From Agrocybe praecox (taxonomy: Eukaryota > Basidiomycota > Agaricomycetes > Agaricales > Agrocybaceae): a stretch of 15,143 bases of DNA. The stretch covers positions 1 to 15,143 of the forward strand of contig CAXHKQ010000152.1 in the NCBI GenBank assembly GCA_964017145.1, written 5' to 3'. This document shows positions 8,532 to 15,143 of this stretch, piece after piece (the stretch's first letter is position 1; each line of letters begins with the position of its first letter). The notes beneath the pieces were generated by a model, which was not told the origin of the DNA, made no database searches, and worked only from the letters and a program-made list of their open reading frames with translations. The position numbers and the translations under genes were made by a program.

Positions 8532-8787
8532 TGTTGTTCTCGATCTATATGTTATCCTCGATGTTGTTACATTGATTTCACGTCAACACGAAAATATCTG
8601 TGGAATAATTATGATTATGAGTAATTTCAGATGACAGCATGTCCAACCCGCGACAAGGACCATTAATAATAATATCGTCTGACTGATATAGCTACTATAT
8701 AACATATGTGGTCCAATCGATTGATTACACAAATAAATTGACCGGCAATACGTATATGGACGTTTCAGTATATCGCGAACCGTCGAC
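8532..8787 (+). promoter_or_regulatory. Gene 2 / gene 3 spacer with possible TATA box
   Basis: The spacer between the gene 2 poly(A) region and the gene 3 ATG is short and does not align with the upstream blocks of genes 1 and 2, so gene 3 has its own promoter. TATATAA at 8696-8702 lies 86 bp before the ATG and is the only TATA-like candidate I see. Similarity to the gene 1 unit ends close to 8553 (GTTATC). Confidence 0.25.
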
Positions 8788-10868
8788 ATGCTGATATGTC
8801 GCCTCCAACTTTTTCTGTTGTTCACAAACCAAGTTAGAATCGTCTCCTGTCAATATTTCTATACAAATCCTCTGTCAAACCAGTCTGATGCAAGCGTTGT
8901 AATTCTACAGCAACTAATGGCCGAAAACAACATTCAATCGGCCTCTATCATTTTCGATTATGCCAGTGCAGACGCCAGCGATGTGTTTCTCAAAACCATT
9001 GCGTCCACCGCAGCATTCCCATGGAGCATCCGGAAATTGTCGGACAACCAACCGGATGCACTGGAATCGCGCAAATTGAAATTCAAACTAATAGCCAACA
9101 GTGCATGCGTATGGTTTTTCGTGTTCATCGGCGATCTGCAGTTTGGTCGTGAATTGTGCGAGGCATGCCAGGCGTTGCCATTGAGAGTGTGGTATAACCT
9201 CGGATTGGTGCTGGTCATACACAGCGACAATCAAACGATACCATCCAGTAGTGAAAATCTCACAGCGTTCATGCAATATGTGTGGAGGTACTCTGGACCA
9301 AAGGAACTTATAACTGTCTACTGTTCGAAGGATGAATGTGAAACATATCGCTATCATCCGATTCCCGAAATGCCGCTCAACACAACGGTGACATCGGACT
9401 ATGCAGACAATCCGGATATATTCACAATCAAATTCGACGTTAACCTCCAGTCCACCACCAGTGCCATCCATCATCGTCAACATTTGGTCGGTTTCTTTGT
9501 ATGGACTGGACAATTGATCGCCGATATGATGGACAAACAGTTGCACATCGTCACCATTCTGCAGGACAATGAACAGCGTGTCTACAGCAAATCTGTGGAG
9601 GACTGGATGGACCGTGATGATTTGCTGGTAACGTTCGCCGATTCCGTCGAATCGTACACAAAGTGAGGATAAGTAAACTTACTTATGAACCAAGATTCTT
9701 GTGATCGAAGCTGCCAGGATAAATTTGAAAAACTTTTCATAACGTTCCCTTCGATATTTCCAGCGCTCCCGCCAACCTGGAAACCGTACGCCATCCCACC
9801 ACTCCCCACTTCCTCAGCACCTATCCCGTCTACACGCTCGACTTGATGCTCGTCGTTCCGAACCAATACCGTTCACCGGCTCTCGTCTACGCCGACACAA
9901 TCGGACTCAGCGCCTCTGTCAATCTACGCCTCCTCCTGCCCGCCATCCTCCGCAAAGCCACCGCTCTGCTCTTCGACGCACCGATCGCCCGCAGCACTGT
10001 CTTCTACTTCCTCGACAACTATCGCCTCATCAATGGCTCGCCGAGCTATCTGCCGCTGCGCAACTCCCCCGATTACGTCCTCCGCCTGACGCTCTCCCTC
10101 TTCTCCTTCCTCTACTCCTCGACGCTGTGCACCCTATACATCCAGTTTGCCTACGATCTGGGTCGCCAGCAGTACGGCAGCGTGGCGGACGTTCAGCGCG
10201 CCCGACTGTCCGTCTACTGCGGCAATCCGGCGCGCAAGCTGGTCGGTGATGGGCTATTCGAGGCGGCCTGCTCGGTGCACGTGACGGACGGCCAGCCGCC
10301 GGTTCAGGTCGATGGAACGACAGCGATGGAGTGGATGGGAGCACGTCAGCCGCTGCCGCTGGTCTACGTGACGTCGGCGGAGAGGGCGCGCTGGCTGAGC
10401 CGGATTGTGTGGAACCGGAGGCGTCCGGATGAGGTGCCGTTCAGGACGCTGAGGCGGCCAGTTGGCCAGCAGTTCCGGACGTTCGGCGTGTCGCTGTTCG
10501 ATCGGCAGGTGGACCGGTACGAGCGGCTGCTGCGGCGGGCTTGGGAGCACGGGTTCATGCAGTTCTATGAGGCGCGTCATCGCCGGGTGGACTGGGCGTC
10601 GTATGTGGCAGAGCAGCAGCGCGAACTGAACAACCAGCTGGAGCAGGAGGGTCGGGGATTGGTGTACAATGCGATGGCGGTGAGGGGCTTGCTGGGTGCC
10701 GGGTGGACGTTGGCGGTGATGTACGGGGTGGCGACGGTGTGCTTGGTGGTGGAGTGGTGGACGTTTGGGTGGCGGGCGGAGAGGGTGTTGGCGGGGTGGA
10801 GGGGTGCGAGGTGGATGCTGGCCGTGTGGCGGTGGTATCGGGTGAGGGTGTTGAAGAAGAGGTGGTGA
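8788..10868 (+). CDS. Divergent ionotropic receptor (IR) family, gene 3 of the array
   Basis: Two exons: 8788-9662 and 9764-10868, phase-2 join through Asn, 659 residues. It is the most divergent member. Residues 1-21 are a plausible signal peptide unlike that of genes 1 and 2. The core signatures remain: ELCxxC (C124, C127), Cys 179 and 184, CETYRYHPIP, glycosylation site N198, FFVWTG before the S1-like lobe, and VVPNQYR. TM2 is at about 398-421 and GRQQYGSVADVQ follows. The end has GQQxRTF, a GEHGF-equivalent EHGF, the last TM at about 600-626 ending in VEWW, and a basic tail WRWYRVRVLKKRW. A four-residue insertion (DEVPF region) lengthens the S2 lobe before RTLRRPVGQQ. As in genes 1 and 2, the TM1 position contains Arg and Lys. 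The start is the first ATG, which directly precedes the hydrophobic leader. The likely role is a chemosensory channel subunit; ligand unknown. Confidence 0.75.
9663..9763 (+). other. Intron of gene 3 (101 bp, phase 2)
   Basis: The donor is AA|GTGAGGA at 9663 and the acceptor is TTCGATATTTCCAG ending at 9763. It is short, without inserted repeats, and probably closest to the ancestral intron size. It interrupts the protein at the same Asn as in genes 1 and 2, which shows that all three share one gene structure. Confidence 0.85.
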
Positions 10869-11440
10869 AGGGACGGTAGATGTGGTCTGGTTTCGTGGAA
10901 TATAGAGAAATTGATAACATGATAAATTATACACTTGAAAAATGGATTCGAATCGAATGAAACTGTGTCTTTGGGATATGGCAGAGGAACAAGTGAAGGC
11001 AAAATGTCATGAATTATTTTACTTTTAGAAAGCAGCTCTTCATTGAAAATAGTCCATGTTATTGCTAAATAACCTATATTCAGCGTTCCTTTTGCGGTCA
11101 TCGAAAACCAATCATATATTGTATTTCAATTAGCTACAAGTGGGTGACCAGCAATAGTCCAAACAGAATGTCAATATTATTGTGGATGCGTATTATATTT
11201 CGACTGACAGACAATGAGTTATAGCTGTATACATCTGAATAAACGGAACCCTCATAGAAATTGGTCATCTAATCACAACGATGACAAACCAACAGGTTGT
11301 TTTATTATGTTAGCTATACCGTTCTACTGACCTAGGTCACATTTGATTGAATCGTATTTGTGTATGTCTGACTGACTGTGTTGAACAGACATGGATCAAT
11401 TCTCTCGATTACTACACCTAAACTTCTTATAACACGGCCT
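10869..11440. other. Intergenic DNA after gene 3
   Basis: There is no gene. The 3' UTR of gene 3 must end here, but no AATAAA follows closely. The first is at 11238-11243, about 370 bp downstream. A nearer ATAAAT-type variant at about 10922 may serve instead. The remainder is AT-rich and featureless. Confidence 0.45.
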
Positions 11441-11608
11441 TTTGACATATTAATGTCTATTACGACTGTATACGGGGTATTTCTTAGCGATCAGATTCAA
11501 TCAACTGGTCTTTTTCAGAAGACTTCCAGTATTTCAGAAGACTTCCAGTAATTCAGAAGACTTCCAGTCATCTCAATATGAACACACACACACACACACT
11601 CATGTCTT
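11441..11608 (+). repeat. Dispersed repeat, copy 1, with tandem 19-bp subrepeats
   Basis: The copy begins TTTGACATATTAATGTC, continues through ACTGTATACGGGGTATTTC and GCGATCAGATTCAA, and then has CAGAAGACTTCCAGT three times in tandem at about 19-bp spacing (11516-11569). It ends in TCTCAATATGAACACAC, a CA microsatellite, and ACTCATGTC. The same order of words recurs at 12100-12247 and in part at 14325-14437, so this is a defined repeat family. No coding capacity or clear terminal repeats were found. Confidence 0.7.
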
Positions 11609-12099
11609 AAAACGAATCTGCACACGCACGCAGCACACAGCACACAGCATTATTACACTCGCTGATCGTCATCGTCATAAATCGGCGGGCGCCGCGACTG
11701 GCTGCAGCGCCACGATGAACGTCGCTTGTTTGGTGATTATAACGCACATCATCGTGTGTGCTGAGGATGCTGAGGATGCTCTGCGATGATGAGCAGCGCA
11801 CGCGGTTAGGCATCATTAAATCTCGCATGCGCGGGGCCGTTCGAGCGTAACACGACTGTTCGCACGCGCACGCATGTTGGGCGCGCGAGTATGTGGGATA
11901 ATTATTATGTGCGGTTCCGCGTGTGCGTGTGTGTGATCATATTATCACTTATCACCGCCAGATCACACGGTACATTTTCGGCGCGCGCGCGGTTTGTTTG
12001 TTGATATGCTGCGCGCTCACGTATGTTTGATCGAACGCGCGCATCTCGCGCTGGATTGAATTACACGCACACACGGCGAGACACGACGATCACGACGAG
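11609..12099. other. CpG-rich, alternating purine-pyrimidine stretch without a gene
   Basis: Lying between repeat copies 1 and 2, this segment is rich in CG, CA and TG steps, such as CGGCGCGCGCGCGG near 11980 and many CACGCACG tracts, unlike the AT-rich flanks. A short GCTGAGGAT tandem occurs near 11760. The minus-strand open frame at 11607-11828 has no recognisable motif and was not accepted. Confidence 0.5.
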
Positions 12100-12247
12100 A
12101 ACATATTAATGTTGACTGTATACGGGGTATTTCTTAGCGATCAGATTCAATTCAACTGGTCTTTTTCATGAGACTTCTAGTAAGACTTTGTCAATTTTCA
12201 TAAGACTTCCAGTCTTCTCAATATGAACACACACACACACTCATGTC
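12100..12247 (+). repeat. Dispersed repeat, copy 2
   Basis: This shares ACATATTAATG, GACTGTATACGGGG, TTCTTAGCGATCAGATTCAA and AACTGGTCTTTTTCA with copy 1. The 3' part has degenerate AGACTTC-AGT units and the same ending CTCAATATGAACACACAC plus CTCATGTC. It is in the same orientation as copies 1 and 3. Confidence 0.7.
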
Positions 12248-12340
12248 CAGCCATCAACGTGAAACCGAACAACAACAACAACAACACACTCGTGTCTTAT
12301 ACGACCGAGGGGTAGATCAGTCAGTCTGAGAGAATACACC

Positions 12341-12499
12341 TGTGGGGATTGGATTGGATTGAATTGTTGTTTGGTTGATAGTTGAGAAAGTTCTGTTTAT
12401 TAGCGAAAATTATTGACAGCATGAAAACTTACAAACGAATGTACACTAGATCTAATGATGGAAATAATATCTAAATCTATGGTATAGCGATCGCCATAC
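12341..12499 (-). repeat. 3' LTR of the gag-only element
   Basis: This is the left-hand LTR in the window, and by eye it matches 13279-13437 base for base. In element orientation it starts (A/T)GTATGGCGATCGC and ends CAATCCCCACA. A (TGGAT)n-like short tandem GGATTGGATTGGATTG lies near its 3' end. Confidence 0.85.
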
Positions 12500-12524
12500 T
12501 ACTCCCCTCCTAGTTTTCAATGAT

Positions 12525-13238
12525 TCATTGAAAAGTAACTTTTTTTACTGTTTTTTTGAACAAATTGTTGGGAACGACTTCTTCGTTGGAACGTGAATGA
12601 TGTGTGAGGAGCTCGACGGCGCGTGTCAACTGCGCGATTTGCTTTTCAAGCGCAGATTCGCCGTGTGGAACAAATGTGGATTGTTGTGCAACGTTTTGCA
12701 CGCATGCTCCTTGTCCTTGACTCACCTCCATGACCTTATCCGCCAACGCCGCTTGTTGCGACAGACCGCCGTCACTAGTAGCGAGGATGGCTCGAATGTG
12801 TTGCGGCAGCGTTTTCAGCCAGAGCGTGCGCATGAGCTCGTCTGACACGGTGGTGCCACCAAGGCGGCGCATCTCGGCGAGCAACTGCGACGGCTTCTGA
12901 TCTCCTAATGTCAACTCGGAAAGCAGTTTTTGAATCTTCGTCTGTGCTGATTCGGCGAACCTTTCGATGATGAGCCGCTTGAGGTTTTCGTACTTGTTTT
13001 GTTCCGGTGGAGTCAGCACCGCTTCGGAGACTTGCCGTAGAACCTGGCTCTCAATCGAGCCGACGACCGTGCTGAACCGTTGGCGGTCAGAGCGAACATC
13101 GCCAACAGCAAACTGTGCCTCGACCTGCGCGAACCAAATGTCTGGGCAGTCGTGCCAGAAAGGAGGTATTTTTATGTTGATCCTGTTAATCGCCCCCTGT
13201 TCGGCCGGCGCTGCTCCATCTTCTTGTTGCTGATTCAT
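12525..13238 (-). CDS. gag: Retrotransposon Gag-like protein
   Basis: The protein has 237 residues from the ATG at 13238; the open frame extends upstream to a TTG inside the primer-binding region, which is not a credible start. In retrotransposons this class of protein coats element RNA in cytoplasmic particles. The N-terminal part has IKIPPFWHDCPDIWFAQVEA (about 22-41), a signature I associate with Ty3/gypsy Gag proteins of insects and other arthropods. A helical capsid-like region follows with QNKYENLKRLIIERF and SQLLAEMRRL. A Gln/basic C-terminal part ends FKKTVKKVTFQ. There is no CCHC zinc knuckle. The frame is intact from ATG to TGA with no frameshift. No pol frame follows in any reading frame, because the polypurine tract starts about a dozen bases after the stop. 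Confidence 0.8.
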   Translation of the reverse strand: MNQQQEDGAAPAEQGAINRINIKIPPFWHDCPDIWFAQVEAQFAVGDVRSDRQRFSTVVGSIESQVLRQVSEAVLTPPEQNKYENLKRLIIERFAESAQTKIQKLLSELTLGDQKPSQLLAEMRRLGGTTVSDELMRTLWLKTLPQHIRAILATSDGGLSQQAALADKVMEVSQGQGACVQNVAQQSTFVPHGESALEKQIAQLTRAVELLTHHSRSNEEVVPNNLFKKTVKKVTFQ

Positions 13239-13278
13239 TGTGTTCTGTGTTTTGTGTGTTCTTGTCGGGGTCACCAAA

Positions 13279-13437
13279 TGTGGGGATTGGATTGGATTGA
13301 ATTGTTGTTTGGTTGATAGTTGAGAAAGTTCTGTTTATTAGCGAAAATTATTGACAGCATGAAAACTTACAAACGAATGTACACTAGATCTAATGATGGA
13401 AATAATATCTAAATCTATGGTATAGCGATCGCCATAC
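13279..13437 (-). repeat. 5' LTR of the gag-only element
   Basis: This is the right-hand LTR in the window and presumably carries the promoter for minus-strand transcription of gag. It matches the other LTR base for base over 159 bp. It ends directly next to the primer-binding site and borders the minisatellite on its outer side. Confidence 0.85.
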
Positions 13438-13440
13438 ACC

Positions 13441-14030
13441 GAATGTAAAACTGCACATTAATTTCATTCAAATTGTGTGAATGTAAATTTGAATGAGTGA
13501 GTGTAACTGTGACTGTGAGTGAATGTGTTTTGAATGAGTGAATGAGTGGATGTGAATGTGTGTATGTAACCGAATGCGAGTGTGAGTGTGAATGTGTGAA
13601 TGTGCGAGTGAATGAGTGAGTGTGCGAGTGAATGTGTTGTGAATGAGTGAGTGTGACTGTGAATGAGTGAAATTGCGATTGAATGAGGGAATGTGCGAGT
13701 GAATGGGTTGTAAATGAGTGAATGTGAATGTGTGAATGCAACTGAATGTGAATGTGTGAATGCAACTGAATGTGAGTGAGTGTGACTGTGAATGTTTGAA
13801 TGTGCGAGTGAATGTGTGGATGGGTTTTGAGGTTGTGTTCGATTATGTTTAATGGTTGACGTTTTTTGTTGTGGTTTTTTTGAATGTGTGGATGTTACTG
13901 AATGTGAGTGAGTGTGACTGTGAATGTATGAATGTGACTGTAACTGTTAGTGAATGTGCGAGTGAGTGGGTGAATGTGCGAGTGAATGAGTGACTGTGAC
14001 TGTGAATGTGACCTCACGAATACACCGAAT
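13441..14030. repeat. Degenerate GTGAAT/GAGTGA minisatellite
   Basis: About 590 bp are built from variants of a 6-bp theme (GTGAAT, GTGAGT, GTGACT, GAGTGA), with higher-order units such as GTGAATGTGCGAGTGAATG repeated. The plus strand is almost free of C, giving strong strand asymmetry. A less regular patch sits at about 13830-13880. A minus-strand open frame rich in His, Ser and Thr crosses it but is only the translation of the repeat. Confidence 0.85.
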
Positions 14031-14031
14031 G
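14018..14031 (+). other. Empty copy of the retrotransposon target sequence
   Basis: GAATACACCGAATG here equals the sequence obtained by joining the two flanks of the gag-only element (GAATACACC before 12341 and GAATG after 13440). It therefore shows what the insertion site looked like before integration and supports the reading of both element ends. Confidence 0.6.
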
Positions 14032-14060
14032 AGAGAGTGATCGACCCCCTCGTATACGAC

Positions 14061-14324
14061 TTTACACGTTTTTTTTAAATTATATTGGAATGCTTTGGGA
14101 ACTTTTAGCTAACTCGACGAGTTATCGAGAGAGCGTCTAGACTGACAGCATAAGCTTAGGAGAAGATAGTAGTAGATGTGTCGTTCGAGTGGTACTTCTG
14201 TGGTTGGCAGCACGCTCGCATGGAATCGTAACGGTTTCAAGACTCAAAATATTCAATTATAAATAGTTTATACAAATTTGAATAGTTGAATATTTTCATT
14301 TATTCCGTTCATCGGTACATATGC
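14061..14324. other. Intergenic DNA, no gene seen
   Basis: AT-rich sequence between the right inverted-repeat arm of the minisatellite region and repeat copy 3. No coding frame, RNA box or terminal repeat is recognised. Confidence 0.4.
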
Positions 14325-14437
14325 TTTTGACATATTAATGTCTTGTACGACTGTATACGGGGTATTTCCTCGCGATCAGATTCAATTCAATTTCATAAGA
14401 CTTCCAGTAAGAAGACTTCCAGTAAGACTTCCATTAG
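14325..14437 (+). repeat. Dispersed repeat, copy 3
   Basis: The copy starts TTTTGACATATTAATGTC, then has GACTGTATACGGGGTATTTC, GCGATCAGATTCAATTCAA and three AGACTTCCA-type units. It matches copies 1 and 2 in order and orientation but lacks the AACTGGTCTTTTTCA segment and the CA microsatellite end. Confidence 0.7.
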
Positions 14438-15143
14438 TAGGGGAAATATATATTGTGAATCGCCTGCAAGTATAGAGTCTCTTGAATCGAACTTCGCCGA
14501 TCTTATATTTATACATTGGAAAGGGAAATTACGAAGAATTTCCCCCTGCGTCACAACTGCGGTTTTACATCGTCATCGTTGAAATAGCCTCTGTATCATG
14601 AACCGTTTCAATAAGATTGATTTTTGCGAAAACAATAATCTTCTATTGTCGATGACTCATATGTAGAACTCGTTCTTATATAGAGAATTTATTCATTATT
14701 TGATTTCACAAGATTCGTTCCCCTCATTCGAGATAATAACGCCTACTTGCGCATGCAATGGTCCCTGCGTCACTACTGCGCGGATTTCCTAAATGGTTTG
14801 CAAACGAGAGCCTCCAACAAACCGAAATACAGAAATGCATCGAATTTTCATCAGGCGAATTCGACAGACATTGGACATTGGGAATTAAATGGATATCTTT
14901 GCACTATGCTCTGTTCATATAATGACATCAAAACATATTTCCATATCAGTTTTCGTCACGAACTTATTCTCGATTGATCAGACATTAATATGTTTTTAGG
15001 ACTTTCCCCATGGAAATCTTCCTCAATGCAAAATAGAATAAAAAGGGATGCAAAAAAGGAGAATGATACAAAAAGAAAAAAGGAGAATGATACAAAAAGG
15101 AATCTAACTCAAGCCACCTTGGCTTGGCTGGGATTTTTTATCT
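14438..15143. other. Right-end intergenic DNA with small repeats
   Basis: No gene is accepted; the open frames at 14343-14582 and 14747-14977 have no recognisable motif. CCCTGCGTCAC(A/T)ACTGCG occurs twice (about 14544 and 14762). A perfect 24-bp tandem duplication is at 15052-15075 and 15076-15099. A short hairpin AAGCCA-CCT-TGGCTT follows at 15111-15125. Confidence 0.45.

Larger units (their letters stand above)
12341..13437 (-). mobile_element. Gag-only LTR retrotransposon, Ty3/gypsy-like, non-autonomous
   Basis: Two direct repeats of 159 bp (12341-12499 and 13279-13437), with no difference seen by eye, bound the element. On the minus strand, the 5' LTR is the right-hand copy and ends CCCCACA. 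It is followed by TTTGGTGACCCCGAC, a plausible tRNA primer-binding site (13264-13276). A purine tract (about 12500-12512) precedes the 3' LTR. The interior holds only a gag frame; protease, reverse transcriptase, RNase H and integrase are absent. Matching LTRs imply recent insertion, presumably using enzymes supplied by a full relative. The flanking shared bases (ATACACC ending at 12340 and again at 13434-13440) contain the target duplication, most simply CACC (4 bp); the exact LTR end is ambiguous by a few bases. Confidence 0.85.

Noticed and set aside
1338..10868. Assignment to a named IR subfamily or a named species gene
   Set aside because: Without a database search I cannot place these proteins beyond divergent IR-like; a specific symbol would be invented.
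13239..13277. N-terminal extension of Gag to the TTG at 13277
   Set aside because: The extension is encoded by the primer-binding site and leader; the first ATG at 13238 is the credible start.
13415..13765. Minus-strand His/Ser/Thr-rich open frame
   Set aside because: It is translation of the GTGAAT minisatellite; length and composition follow from the repeat lacking stops in this frame.
13441..14030. CRISPR-like or telomeric array
   Set aside because: Units are about 6 bp, degenerate and without spacers, and do not match the TTAGG-type insect telomere repeat.
14343..14977. Two small plus-strand open frames (14343-14582 and 14747-14977)
   Set aside because: There is no recognisable domain, the first overlaps the dispersed repeat, and neither has supporting context such as splice sites or a conserved copy.

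Overview
The window looks like nuclear DNA of an insect, probably a dipteran. The evidence is short-to-medium GT-AG introns, GC-rich coding exons in AT-rich surroundings, tRNA-derived SINEs, and a Ty3/gypsy-type gag with an arthropod-like sequence. I cannot name a species. Nothing bacterial or viral is visible.

The left two thirds (about 640-10870) is a tandem array of three same-strand genes, each with two exons and one phase-2 intron at the same site. They encode secreted-then-membrane proteins of 664, 668 and 659 residues. Their layout is that of divergent ionotropic receptors (IRs): signal peptide, extracellular N-terminal half, glutamate-receptor-like ligand-binding lobe, a strongly hydrophobic TM2 segment, a second lobe, a last TM segment ending in an LEW/VEW motif, and a short basic tail rich in Trp and Arg. 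Genes 1 and 2 are recent duplicates, including promoter-side DNA and 3' UTR. Gene 3 is clearly older. The proteins are probably tuning subunits of chemosensory cation channels that would work with a co-receptor encoded elsewhere.

The three introns differ greatly in size (1790, 609 and 101 bp) because of mobile DNA. Intron 1 carries two tRNA-headed SINE-like insertions, one with an 8-bp target duplication. Intron 2 carries a roughly 390-bp foldback (long inverted repeat) element. Intron 3 has no insert.

The right third (about 11440-15143) has no convincing host gene. It holds three dispersed copies of an approximately 110-165-bp repeat, a CpG- and alternating purine-pyrimidine-rich stretch, and a long degenerate GTGAAT/GAGTGA minisatellite bounded by an imperfect inverted repeat. 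Inserted at the minisatellite edge is a compact LTR retrotransposon on the minus strand (12341-13437). It has two 159-bp LTRs that match at every base by eye, a primer-binding site, a polypurine tract, and only a gag ORF, so it is a recent non-autonomous gag-only element. A copy of its empty target sequence survives at the other end of the minisatellite.
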